A stretch of DNA of 64,000 bases, from positions 62,001-126,000 of the forward strand of contig JAIWNI010000005.1 in NCBI GenBank assembly GCA_025331435.1, given 5' to 3'. The translations under genes and the position numbers were made by a program. Under the pieces are notes generated by a model that saw only the letters and a list, made by a program, of their open reading frames with translations, was not told the DNA's origin and did not search any database. This document shows, one piece after another, positions 37,405 through 47,957 of the stretch (position 1 is its first letter; each line of letters starts with the position of its first letter). This DNA is from Choanephora cucurbitarum. Lineage: Eukaryota; Mucoromycota; Mucoromycetes; Mucorales; Choanephoraceae.

Positions 37405-39980
37405 ATGACACACTCCAATGGACTGCTGGACTCTGATGAAGAATGGGAATTCACTTCAATACCTGTCCAAAAGAAGTCAAGTCCCAGCTTATCTTCAGGA
37501 AAAACAAAAAAGAGACCCACACTCTCCGAAGCATCCTTCCGTACCATTCGAGCCAGTCTACCAAAGTCAACAAATTCACTTAAAACTCGCCATGGTACTG
37601 CTTCACCTTTACCAACCATGGTAGCATCAGCACCTATCACGCCCTTAAGCACACCAGACATACCAGAGCGGCCTATGTCTGCCGATATACCATCCACAGA
37701 CACAAGTCTTTCACTACAATATATTTCAGATGACGAACTCGAGAGGATCTGTCAACAGATGAACGCTGATTTACTCATCAGGCGCTTGATTCAGGTCTAC
37801 AAGAGTCATGAGATCTATCTCAAGATTCGTGAAATAGAAACAGCTAGTTCATTTATAGAAGCGCGCTTAGCCAATCATTTGCATTATTGCACGAATCCAG
37901 GCGACTTTATCCTGGTAAGCTTGTTAAGAACAACAGTTTACTTAAAGACTAAGTCAACGGGTGGGATGTTTTTTTTTTTTATTTTCTAGAATACCCTATC
38001 TGCTTTATCTACTTATTTCACTGAACATGCCAGAAACAAGGAATTATCCAGTCGATTTCGTCGTTTGCTAACAACAAATCTATGTACAGCACTTGATCGA
38101 TTCTTGAATACATCTCTTGAGGCTCAGCGTACAAAGTGTGCAGAATTAGCAAAGACAGAAGAAGAGACAAAAGAAGTGGATTTGATTTCATTTGATGATC
38201 AGATATCCACTGTTACCAAGGAGATGGACTTAATCTCCTTTGAGGATCAAGTGTTGGAAACAGCGGTAACAGAATCAAGTAGCAGTGACGACGAAGAAGA
38301 AGAAGAGGAAAGCGACGACGATGAGGATAATGTGATTACATTGGCTCAAATGTTAGGCATATCAGAGGACTTTATGTGTCGTTTTTCACTTAGACCAGAG
38401 CATCAGCAGAAGTTGATTGAGATGATTGATACCATTTCTTCACCTGTCATTATCTATTATGCAATGGACGTATTTAAACTATCTGATTGTATAGCCAAAG
38501 GATGTGCTCATGAAGAGGAAGGAGCTAAACTGTGTCGTATTCTGATAAAACATAACCACTATGATGAAGCTATCATCTGTGTTCGACGCTTAGATCTGTT
38601 TGATTGGTTTCCTGTGGCTTCCACAGCAGATCAGTTTCTGACTGCAGGATATGGTCCTCATCTCTTGTTGTTCTACCAAGACCAACATGAGCTACAACGG
38701 GAGCTGGTTCGTTTTGTCAATAAGCAGTTACGATTTACCTATGCTGGTAATCTTGATATCGTGCCTGCTCGGTACTTTGAGGATCTATATGATGGCACCG
38801 ACAAGACACCACAACTCTCTCGACTGAAGGAGCGTAAATTTCAAAAGGATTTGGTTACATGTGGTGCCAAACTGATCAAAGAGCTGGAGATGGATGAGAC
38901 CTCAGATGACTGTTATTTCATCATGCTCTCTCAGCGCTATTCAACACTCCGATTTATCCTGGCCCAACGTGCTATTCAACAGCTAGAGGACAACGACATT
39001 TCGATTGTTTCCAGTGCTAATTTCAATGGTCTTATTGACCTGGTCTGTGAAGACGATCCAGTCATGGCTCGATTGGCCATTAAGGAAATGATTGATATGG
39101 GTGATACAAACGCACCACCCTATTTTGCTTCTCTTTATAAACAGCAAGAGTTCTACTGTCGATACAATGCACTTCCACTGAATCAACGTCTGCTAGGTAC
39201 TGTCAAGGGCGAGTTGATGTCAAGACATCGTAGTACATTGACACCGAAGAAAACCAAGAACACAAAACTGCCTGAAAAAGTATATCAGTTACCAGCCAAA
39301 GCGAAATGTGTCATGGTCAATTCAGGGGAGACACTGATGCAGATGAAGAATGTACTGTCTACATCAACTATCTGCGGATTGGATACTGAGTGGGTGCCTG
39401 CCTTTGCAAAGACAGGCGTTGTCAAGACTGCATTAATGCAGATTGCAACAGATATAGATGGATATGTATTTTTAGTTGATTTCAAGACTCTGTTTGAACC
39501 TGAACATGCCAAATTACTTCATTTGGCTCAAGTCATTCTGGGCCTTTTGTTTGAAGACGATCAAATCCTTAAGATAGGCAAGTCTTGTTTTGTTTGATGA
39601 TAGAGTGATTCTCTTTTGGTGCTAACAAAAACAATGGTATTTTATTAGCATTTGATTTTAGTGGTGATCTGGATCTACTGCATTCATCTATGTCATCTTC
39701 AAAGGCATGGAAACTACGAAATATGTTGGATCTCAAGTCAATTGAAACTAAACAAGGTACAGCTATGATAGGAGGTCTTTCTGGTGTAGTCGCTGAATAT
39801 CTGGGTTGTTCATTGAATAAGCGACAGCAATTGAGCAATTGGGAAAAGCGTCCACTAAGTCCAGAGCAGATTGTCTATGCTTCATGCGATGCTTATTGTC
39901 TCTTGGACATTTTCTATGTCTTGAAGAAATCTAATCATCCTTTCTTAAGAAGACTTAATAGACTAGGTCCAATTCATTAA
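37405..39980 (+). CDS. 3'-5' exonuclease domain protein (RNase D-like, mut-7/EXD3 type)
   Basis: An 809-residue protein in exons 37405-37914, 37990-39577 and 39649-39980. The C-terminal DEDDy exonuclease domain shows Exo I GLDTEWVPAF (about 634), Exo II KIAFDFSGDLDLL (about 700, across the second junction) and Exo III YASCDAYCLLDI (about 779). The N-terminal 600 residues are mostly helical with two acidic repeats (each reading DLISF) and an acidic Glu/Asp stretch near 38290-38335; a long helical N-terminus is also seen in the mut-7 and EXD3 group. The second intron (39578-39648) has a GC donor, AG|GCAAGT, with a standard acceptor. It is the only junction that restores the Exo II motif with normal spacing. 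The RNA substrate is unknown. Confidence 0.88.
39578..39648 (+). other. GC-AG intron
   Basis: A 71-nt intron with donor AG|GCAAGT and acceptor tattag|CA. Alternative GT donors in the neighbourhood (gtcttg, gtttga, gttttg) either hit a stop or insert extra residues into the conserved Exo II motif. GCAAGT is the known strong form of GC donors. Confidence 0.8.
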
Positions 39981-40012
39981 TTTTCTGCATTGTTTTCTCT
40001 TTATTATTATTA

Positions 40013-40110
40013 TCACCATACATTCATTATAACACAATACATACATACACATACATACACTCACGCATAGGCACATATACACTCACATATCAATATATAT
40101 ACACACACTT
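40013..40110. repeat. CATA/CACA simple repeat between convergent genes
   Basis: An imperfect run of CATA, CACA and CTCA tetranucleotides fills the roughly 160-bp gap between the stop codons of the exonuclease and the histone deacetylase, which are transcribed toward each other. An AATAAAA motif (about 40122) follows it. Confidence 0.75.
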
Positions 40111-40140
40111 TTTGAACATTCAATAAAAAAAAAACTGATA

Positions 40141-41713
40141 TTAATCATCTAAATCCATTCTATTATGCCATAAAGAATCTTGTGCTTCTCCCTCATTATC
40201 TTGGTCATTTTCAAACCATTCTGCTTCATGAGCCACTCGTCTACCCGTCACATAACGTCTGTCCTTATTTCGTTCTGTATCTTCTTCAGCATCCCTTTGC
40301 TCCTCTTCACCATCCAAAAAACCTTGTATATCCGGTGGTATCTCTTGCATCTGAATACTAGGTGCATGATCCAAATAACGCAACTGCTCAAGCACACGCT
40401 CTCGTACACGCATCAGGTAAGCTTGATCGTTCTGGTTTTCCACACGGCCCTTAAGATCAGGATGAAGTTTATAGTCTGGTTTGAAGAAATCAATGTATTC
40501 ATTGGGTGGTAAATTCTCGTCCAAGGTCGTGTCTACTAAAACGGATGTCTCGTATGTCCAGCATCGCGCCACATTCCGAACAGTGTAGCCACCACCACCT
40601 ACCACAAGTAATGGGATGTTGTAGTTTTTGACAATCTTGACACAATGGCCATGTGCATTGATACTCAGATTAAAGCAACCCAAGCGATCACAACCTAATG
40701 AGTCAGCACCACATTGAAGGACAATGGCAGAAGGTCTGAAGGCTTCTATGACAGAATCAATGACCTCCTTGAACATCCATACATATGCTTCATCATCTAT
40801 ACCATCCCTCAGTGGCACATTGACTGAATAATATTTGCCCAAGGAAGCACCTATTTCATCAATATGCCCTGTAGCAGGAAAGAAATCACCATTGTATTTA
40901 TGAAATGAGACAGTCATCACTCGATCTGTTGAATAAAAGGCTTCTTGAACACCGTCTCCATGATGAATGTCAATGTCGATATAGAGTACGCGCGGGAAAT
41001 AGCGTAATAGTTCCAAGATGCCTAGAACAATATCGTTTACATAACAAAATCCACTCGCTTCACTCTTTTTAGCATGGTGAAGACCACCCGACCAGTTGAT
41101 GCAGATATCAGCTCCATTGGCGATTAGTTTGCGAGATGCCTCGATAGTGGCGCCTGCATAGCGTTGACAGAAATCATAAATACCATCAAAGATAGGACAA
41201 TCGTCACCTACGTTGAATCGTTGAAATAGTTTCTCGTAATTGTCTGCATTATCAGGTGTCACTCTAGATCCTGTTATTTTAGCCTATATATTGTCTCTGT
41301 TGCTGGAAATCACCCTTACCTCTTTAAAAAATCAACATAATCAGAAGAATGAAAATTAAGAATTTCATCGTCTGTAGCTCTTCTAGGTTGAAATATCTCC
41401 ATTTTGTCATGCATCCCGTATTTAAGCACCAAGTGATTTGTTAAGGTCAAGCGGTGTGGTTTCATAGGATGCCGTTCCTATCAAAAATAGACCATCAGTT
41501 TGAATTCAACCTTATTATTACTCAGTACTGTACACCATAGTGATAGTTGCCAACACCTTCGTCGTGGAAATAAGCTACTCGTGTCTTATTGTGTGAGGCG
41601 AGCCGTACGCTATTGTTGGCTGACATGTATTTGGCTTTCTGTTGTGAGCGATAGTCTTCAGAGAAAGTGCTGCTTTCATCGTCATCGTCGTCATTATAAC
41701 TTCTTCTAACCAT
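40141..41713 (-). CDS. Class I histone deacetylase (Rpd3-like)
   Basis: A 486-residue zinc deacetylase from exons 41713-41534, 41477-41320 and 41263-40141. The N-terminal 35 residues are Asp/Ser-rich; the catalytic fold then begins with [16 protein letters not shown]. After the first junction it continues [17 protein letters not shown]. The active site shows [20 protein letters not shown] (paired His at about 175-176) and the zinc ligands in [14 protein letters not shown], then [15 protein letters not shown] and [16 protein letters not shown]. These are the features of class I, not Hda1-type, enzymes. The charged C-terminal tail (about 110 residues) is acidic. It should act in a Sin3-type corepressor that removes acetyl groups from histones H3 and H4. 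It sits only about 107 bp upstream of the next minus-strand gene's stop. Confidence 0.94.
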
Positions 41714-41819
41714 TGTAAACTAAAAGAAAAAGATTTTTTATTTTCTCTTCAAGAAATTGAATCTACGCCCTTCAATCTGTGAAACAATGCAATCATTTTA
41801 TTGACTGGAATTTTTTTTT

Positions 41820-43289
41820 TTACATAATGCGACAATCTGAATCTTTAGAATTGGGCTTGCCATTTTTATCTCGAGTAGGTCTTCTTTTGACAGTTGTGTT
41901 ATTAGCTTGTTGTAATGCTTGTAATCGCTGTTTAGCTTTTGCATCGCCATGCTTGGCTGCTTTCATGTACCATTGACGTGCATCTTCTAGATGACGCGGT
42001 ACACCTACACCTGTCTCTATATAATAACCCACTGCATACTCCGCTTTGGCAAGTCCCTGATCTGCTGCTTTCCGTGCCCAAAGATAAGCTTCTCTATCAT
42101 TTTGTGGTAATATTCCTTCAGATCCTGTCAGATACCATCCAGATAGCGCTAGAGCAGCACTAGGATCATTCTGTTCAGCTGCCCTCGAATACCACGCAAT
42201 TGACCGTCTAGGATCAACAGGACAATTGAGAGAACCATGCTCATAGGCTAGACCCAGTCTATACTGAGATGGAGCATATCCTAATTGAGCTGCTTGACTG
42301 ATTAGCTTACGTGCATAATCTAGGTCAGGAATGATGGTTGGTATGGGATCCTCCTTCCTTTCATAGGCTAAGCCTAATTCATGCAATGCCTGAGGATGAT
42401 CTTCATCGGCTACTTGAGCAGCTCTCACAAACCAAGACATGGCTTCACGTGGATTCTTGGACTGTCCCAACAGGCCGCGAAACAAGATCAAACCTAGTTT
42501 ATACATAGCTGAAGGATCGCTGGCATTTGCTGCCTTTCGATAGAATTGCATGGCATAACGGTGATCTCGTTTAGTACCTAATCCCAATTCATAGCATACA
42601 GCCACGCGATAGATACTTTCTGGATGGTTCTGCTTGGATCCCTGAAGGTAGAGTCCAAATGCTTTTTCTGTATCGTCCTTGAGTCCATACAGACCATTAC
42701 CGTACGCATTGGCCAAAAAGAATTGAGCCTCTGCATAACCTGTCTTATGAGAAGCTAACTTCTTAATGATCTTGATCGCTTCAGAGGTTAGATTTTCGCT
42801 CAATTGACGTGCTCTCTCTGGGTCCTGCGCATTAGGTCGTAAGTGATCGATGGCATGTAATAAATAGCGTGCAAAAAAGAATTTGGATTGAGCATTCCCT
42901 TGTCGTGCCTCTTCACGTAACTTGTTCATGTTTTCCACAGTGATAGGTGGGAAATTTGGGTCAGGTGGAGCTTGGAGGCGTTCAAGGCGTTTTCTACCTG
43001 CCATAACAGCCATAGCTAATGAACTGTCTGGTAAGTAGTTCTGATCAGGTGGAGCTGTAGGTTCTGATCCCAGTGTAGGTGGGGGCATCGCGTGTTTTGG
43101 AAATGTGTTTGGTGGTTGAAAGTATTGTATATCTTCAGGACGGTTGTTGGGGTACAGAACAGAAGTCTGAGAAGACACACTTCTGAGTTGTGTTGGTTGA
43201 AGATATGCGTCTGTACCATGCGGTGGTGGCGGTGGTGGCGGCATAGAGAGTGCTCTAGTACTGGTGATAGTTGGACTGGTTTGTTGCAT
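41820..43289 (-). CDS. Sel1-repeat protein, Skt5/Chs4-like chitin synthase activator
   Basis: An intronless 489-residue protein. A Pro-rich N-terminus with a PPPPPPP run is followed by about seven Sel1-like repeats spanning roughly residues 150-440. Typical repeat units read AQFFLANAYGNGLYGL, AMYKLGLILFRGLLGQ and SQYRLGLAYEHGS. The tail is basic (KRRPTRDKNG) and ends CRIM, a CaaX motif that should be farnesylated and carry the protein to the membrane. Skt5/Chs4 proteins share this layout of Sel1 repeats and a C-terminal CaaX. They activate and position a chitin synthase at septa and growth sites. A repeat-based similarity could also fit other Sel1 proteins, but the CaaX end favours Skt5/Chs4. 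Confidence 0.85.
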   Translation of the reverse strand: MQQTSPTITSTRALSMPPPPPPPHGTDAYLQPTQLRSVSSQTSVLYPNNRPEDIQYFQPPNTFPKHAMPPPTLGSEPTAPPDQNYLPDSSLAMAVMAGRKRLERLQAPPDPNFPPITVENMNKLREEARQGNAQSKFFFARYLLHAIDHLRPNAQDPERARQLSENLTSEAIKIIKKLASHKTGYAEAQFFLANAYGNGLYGLKDDTEKAFGLYLQGSKQNHPESIYRVAVCYELGLGTKRDHRYAMQFYRKAANASDPSAMYKLGLILFRGLLGQSKNPREAMSWFVRAAQVADEDHPQALHELGLAYERKEDPIPTIIPDLDYARKLISQAAQLGYAPSQYRLGLAYEHGSLNCPVDPRRSIAWYSRAAEQNDPSAALALSGWYLTGSEGILPQNDREAYLWARKAADQGLAKAEYAVGYYIETGVGVPRHLEDARQWYMKAAKHGDAKAKQRLQALQQANNTTVKRRPTRDKNGKPNSKDSDCRIM

Positions 43290-44703
43290 ATCTAAGTTCT
43301 ATACTAAAGGAGAAGAAGAAGAAAAATAATTAAGAATGTCTTTATTTATTTTATTTTTTGGAAACCCACTCTTTTTTGTGATTTCGACAATAAGCTTGAG
43401 TCTTGTACTACACTACTGGTTCTTTACCTGGAAATGGAGTACTGTAACACAAATATTGAACCACTGTTACGTCAAGTAGAATTCAAGAGTGTTTACTTTG
43501 AAAGTATGCTTGACTCGGGAGCTCGATTCTTCTGAACGAGGATTGCTACAAGTGATGAAAGGCTATTCGATTTACTTGAGAGTATATTCGATGTACGAGT
43601 GCGCTTATCAGAAACAGGGACACTCTTGAATAAAGCAGCCACCATAATCTTCAGGTTAAACATTTAATGTGTCTTTTATTTAGTAATATTGCACTAATGA
43701 CGAGAAAAAGAGACATTTTAATATCAAAACTTAATGAACCTTATGTCATACATAAGAGTATCTAATTTCAATTTGCAATCAAAAGAACCCCATTTCGTTC
43801 AACCAACGACATACAGATTGACTGGCCCAATTCAATTAAACACTAGAATTAACTGAAATACTTACTGGCGATCACTGAAAGTCAAGATAGATCTCTTAAT
43901 GCTTCGTCTAAGTACTTTGTTGCAGTTGTAAGTATAGCTTCTTCCAGAAAAAAAAAAGACGAGAGTGAAGGAGAAAACAAGAAAGATAAGATGAAAGAAA
44001 GTCGTATTATAGGAAAGCCTGTCAGTAAAATGTTATTTGTTTAACAAAACTACTGTCCAGGAGAACTATGTTTAGTGTAAAGAGAATCTTAGAGCAAACC
44101 CGAGTAACCAACAAGAAATAGATTATTAACTATTCCAAAAATCAAATTTAAGTAATGGCGTTATAGTCTTAGTTTGATTCATGAATTGTATGTATTTTTA
44201 TCTGTGATGAAAGTATTTAGTAAATGGCAATGCTATCGCTTCATCGTCATTCTTTTCATTTGCCTCTAACTGTTATTCGAAAATAATGCTTTTTTTAGCT
44301 TTTCATTCATTGCACATAGACAAACACCACAGTGGTTGTTATGCTTAGAGTACCGCGGTTCTTTAGCTTTATACTGTTAGCTTGAACATCTAATATACGA
44401 AATGTTAGCAGGACTTATCACAAGTGAGGAAACAATACATCGTAGAATAAGAGATTAATTAAAAGCAAACGGTATTACCTCCAAATGCTCACATTATGCA
44501 ACCTTAGGATCCAATAATGTCATCATGTTGACACTTTGAATCTATCTAAAGGCAAATTTGGTTCTGTGTCTCAGGTATCTTCTTCATTTTGCTTAATATA
44601 AACAAGTTCAAGCATACTATATCATTCATTCATCTCTTCATTTATACGCTGATTTTATTTTGGTTTCATGAGGGTTCAATACAAAGGAATTTATGATCTA
44701 ACA
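43290..44703. other. Gene-free left flank of the repeat island
   Basis: AT-rich sequence without an acceptable open frame. Between about 43490 and 43625 there are several copies of a short motif of the type TTCGATTTACTTGAGAG and TTCGATGTACGAGTGCG. A similar motif occurs in the opposite orientation near 48.7 kb. Nothing else stands out. Confidence 0.5.
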
Positions 44704-44840
44704 AGTGAACATTACACTATGAAAAAATGAAAGGTTTTTTTAAACCATCTCCATCAGGTGTTCTTGAACAAATCACAGGCTTTGAAAAGGCCATTTGTTG
44801 CTGATTTTCGAAGTTAGATCCATCATGAAAGTTTTTTTTT
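44704..44840 (+). repeat. Left arm of long inverted repeat
   Basis: Pairs with the complement of about 47480-47628. Strongest identity is at 44731-44758 and 44801-44819. Other positions show scattered substitutions and small indels, so the copies are old. Confidence 0.75.
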
Positions 44841-45780
44841 TCTTGACCTTCAAAGTGGATAAGCATGTTAGCAAGGATATCCCTCCTGTGATCCAGGAGG
44901 AACGTAGCTGATAAAAACGAAGACGTGGAAATTGTTTCATATAACAAGCCTGTCGTCTCTAATGAAGAGAGCTTAGTTTGTAACAAACATCATAAAGTGT
45001 GTTTTTGAACAAATTTTAACCTCCTATATTTTCCGTTTTCGAGTACTACATTAAGCTCAGTTTTCCTACTTGACTCCTAATCGTGAATGAAGTGCGGTTG
45101 ACATAACATCAGCTCGTGTCTTGAGCGCAACTCTTACGATTCAAAGCAGCACCTACTCTTCAAGTTGTGTTCTATTGTACGAAAAACATAGTTTTCCGTT
45201 GACTATTTCCATAATCGCGCATCGTGGACAAACTTTGACTGACCTGCCTTTGTCATGCACTAGAAGCAAAAGAACACATAGTCTATATCGATAAAGGAAC
45301 AAGTCGACGTCAATATTTATCAACTCACTAAACAGATTAGAAGAGTTGGGGATCGCCGATTGTTGGAGACCTACACTGATTGATTGCATAGCTACAATAA
45401 AAAAAAAAGAAGTCTTCGTGTCTATGAGCATTGAAGTACAACAGTGAAGCTCATATCTTTGCAGAGATCACCTGAACTTGAGCTCTTGAGAAAGTAGAGA
45501 TGTAGCTTTTCCTCCTCAACTAGATCTCTCAAGCATGCAACATACCAAATAAACAAAAAGTTAGACAAAGTGTATTTGATAAATATGCAACAATAAGCCA
45601 AGAAACCCTTCTTCTTTCTTGAGATTTATACGTTATATTACAAAAAAGTGTATTATTCAATAGTCAATAAACTGTTGATGAAGTACTCATATTGACAAGA
45701 AAAAAAAATAGCACTCTTTTCCTCTTTATACACAAGCCTTTGATTTTCTCAAATAAAGTCATTATTTTCATTTTCTTTAG

Positions 45781-46480
45781 GTATTTCACACCGACCGAAG
45801 TCCGTGCCAAAAACCTCCCAGAAGGAGGAAAAAGAATACTCCATCACCGTTAATAAGTTGGGCTTCCCTGCGTAGAAGTCGCTTATAAGTCGGATCACAC
45901 GGAGGACCCCTATCTAAAAGGAGCGCAGTAACTTCATCGTCGTCCACCGGCTAGTTTTGCATGTCAAGGCGCCTCGCAGGAAGGAAAGCCAAGCCAAGTC
46001 GCCAAAAGCGATCCACAGCCATTTTTAAGTGTCAGGTGTATGCCACAGCCTTCTAGACAAAGCCGCTGTTGCAGTCCCTTTCTACGAGGTATGGAATGCC
46101 TCTCGAAAAGAACCTTTTGAAAAAAAGATCCCACTACGAAGATTGGAATGCTTCTCGTGAGGACTATGAACAGCTATACCCGTCAGTCCGCGCATCAACA
46201 TCTCAGCACCAAACATAATGGAACGGTATAAGCGAATCCTCTTTAGGGGCCAGAACGCAACTATACAACGTTTTTTCTGTAAGGTGAACCGACCGTTGTT
46301 CAAACGTACCATAATCGGGGTTAGGATAAGGAAACAAAAAAACAGCAGAAAAAAGGACCCTTTTTATACCCTTATTTTTTTTTCCTTGCCCTCCAAAAGC
46401 AGGGTCCCTACCAAAATTTTTATCGCAGTCACTTTGGTAGGCCAATTCTCATGCAGTTATGACGTGATCATCTTTTCCCT
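45781..46480 (+). pseudogene. Broken coding remnant, family unknown
   Basis: Plus-strand frames here read like a former protein interrupted by stops and shifts. One frame gives pieces such as EYSITVNKLGFPA, KSLISRITRRTPI and SNFIVVHRLVLHVKAPR, then DKAAVAVPFYEVWNASRKEP after further breaks, and NIMERYKRILFRGQN from about 46200. The base composition is more GC-rich than its flanks. The minus strand also gives protein-like pieces (DDDEVTALLLDRGPP), so the coding strand is not settled. I do not recognise a family. The pieces are consistent with an old retroelement or transposon gene but no diagnostic domain is left. Confidence 0.4.
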
Positions 46481-46884
46481 TTGACTTTTCTTCAAGACAA
46501 GAGAAGAAGTGTAAAGACATACAGTAAAGAAGAAGGGAAAGGGGTTTACTTGCTAGTTTATGCCGCCAGTTCACTTTTCTTGTTCCTAATAACTCCTCTA
46601 CAATTAAAGTGACACATAACCAATATCCGATATACGCGGAGCAAGAAAACTATAAGGTTCATCTTGAACACTAGATCTTTGAGGTGAAAAAGCTTATTTC
46701 CAGATCTTCAAGAGTAGCCATCGAGCTCCTTCAGACCAGCTTTATTTAGCTTCTTTCTGTCTAAATAACGTATACAGTTTATACAAAGAAAGCAAGCAGC
46801 AGCCCACCTAGTCATCTCCAAACTAATGCTAATTCATTGCAAGTCAGAATACACTCAGCACATATGCAGATAGAAATATATCTT

Positions 46885-47289
46885 CTATCCTCCTAATTTC
46901 GTTTGAGTTTGAGAATGCTTGAGTTGCTCTGAAAAGACTTCAGTTTCTTTTTTAAACTCTTCTTTGGGACCAAATAGCTCAATCTTCTGTTTGCGCATAT
47001 CAGTTTCTGTCATCATTTTTTCTGGCTTCAGTCGGTTCTCTTCAATTGCCTATTTGGTTTTATAGTAAGATGCAAGAGTTTCAAAAAAAAATATGTTCCT
47101 TTCCAGATATTCTTCCTCTGAGCCAATGTCTCTCGAGTTGGTATCCCTTGGGTATCTTTCTCTTGATGTTTTGTCCCTTGGGACACTAGTTAATATAGCC
47201 CTGCGCCTCGAGAATCTGTCCCTTGAGGTTTCTCTTCTTATTGAGCGTCTAAACGATTTATCAGAATGATGATCCAAAGTAGTATACAC
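46885..47289 (-). pseudogene. Possible gene remnant with Arg/Ser-rich N-terminus and lost intron donor
   Basis: A frame from 47289 encodes a charged RS-type stretch (RRETSRDRFSRRR, RDKTSRERYPRDT) and runs to EEEYLER. A second block, 47049-46885, follows an acceptor-like ccaaatag and reads AIEENRLKPEKMMTETDMRK to a stop at 46885 (54 residues). Joining EEEYLER to AIEENRL would be natural, but the base after GAAAGG is aacata instead of a GT donor. Either the intron has lost its donor, or the pieces are unrelated. It lies inside the inverted-repeat block, so it may be a captured host-gene fragment. No family recognised. Confidence 0.35.
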
Positions 47290-47479
47290 TCAATTGAAAA
47301 CATTCTTGAAAGCTCATTGAATAATCCAACCAAACTATAGTAGCCGAGATAAATTTTGAAAATTTTGTCTATCATTCTCAGGTCAATATTTCACAAGGAA
47401 ATTTACTATTGTGGGTGTTTTATCAGAAGCAATAATAATAATAAAAACCAGCAAAGTATAGTCAATACTCGACTAACAC

Positions 47480-47628
47480 TGTAAAGAAAACTTTTATAAT
47501 TGGTCTAACTTCAAAAATCAGCAAAAATAACCTTTTAAAAGCCTGCAACTTGATCAAAAAAGCCTGATGGAGATGGTTTAAAAAACCTTCAGAGAAGCTT
47601 TAATTTTTTTTACGGTGTTAAGTGCACT
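47480..47628 (-). repeat. Right arm of long inverted repeat
   Basis: Its reverse complement aligns with 44704-about 44840. The core CCTGATGGAGATGGTTTA at 47563-47580 is identical to the complement of the left core. Confidence 0.75.
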
Positions 47629-47753
47629 CATGCAACCATAACCAGTCATGATTAATCAGAGCAATAACGAAAAAGAGACCTAAATCCATTTAGTCAATAT
47701 AAAAAGAGACTAGGTTTCCTTTTCTTCTCTCTCTCTCTTTTTCTCCTCATAAT

Positions 47754-47957
47754 CAAAAGGAGACCCGAAGCAGCGGAGGAAACGTAAATTACATAGTACT
47801 TGTAAGTGAAATGAAAGCAGTGGCGTATAATGGTCTTTGGTTTACATGTTCTCATATGGGTCATGTTCATCGAAAGCTATTGTGCGTCATTGTCTTCATT
47901 TCACCAATAAGTACTATGCAGCCTATGTTTCCTTCGTTGACTTCGGGTTTTCTTTTG
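47754..47957. mobile_element. Imperfect palindrome, MITE-like
   Basis: A 204-bp sequence whose two arms of about 80 nt are reverse complements with scattered mismatches, separated by a centre of about 40 nt. The left arm begins CAAAAGGAGACCCGAAG and the reverse complement of the right arm begins CAAAAGAAAACCCGAAG; both carry CATAGTACTT and GTGAAATGAA at the same spacing. Most mismatches are transitions (A/G or C/T). It has no coding capacity. Size and structure fit a fold-back or miniature inverted-repeat element. A clear target-site duplication was not seen. Transcription would give a long hairpin. Confidence 0.7.

Larger units (their letters stand above)
44704..47628. mobile_element. Decayed element bounded by long inverted repeats
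   Basis: The left end (44704-about 44840) and the reverse complement of the right end (about 47480-47628) align over roughly 130 bases. The best parts are TAAACCATCTCCATCAGG (44741-44758 and complement of 47563-47580) and CTGATTTTCGAAGTTAGA (left) against CTGATTTTTGAAGTTAGA (right). The outer ends read AGTGAACATTACAC and AGTGCACTTAACAC. The interior has several stop-broken, protein-like frames and a middle part (about 45780-46300) that is richer in GC than its surroundings. No intact transposase or polymerase is visible and target-site duplications are not clear. A degraded DNA transposon, or two inverted copies of a repeat around other insertions, are both possible. Confidence 0.6.

Noticed and set aside
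45153..45431. 92-codon minus-strand frame inside the repeat island
   Set aside because: Some protein-like stretches, but no family features, and its flanks are full of stops; treated as part of the decayed element.
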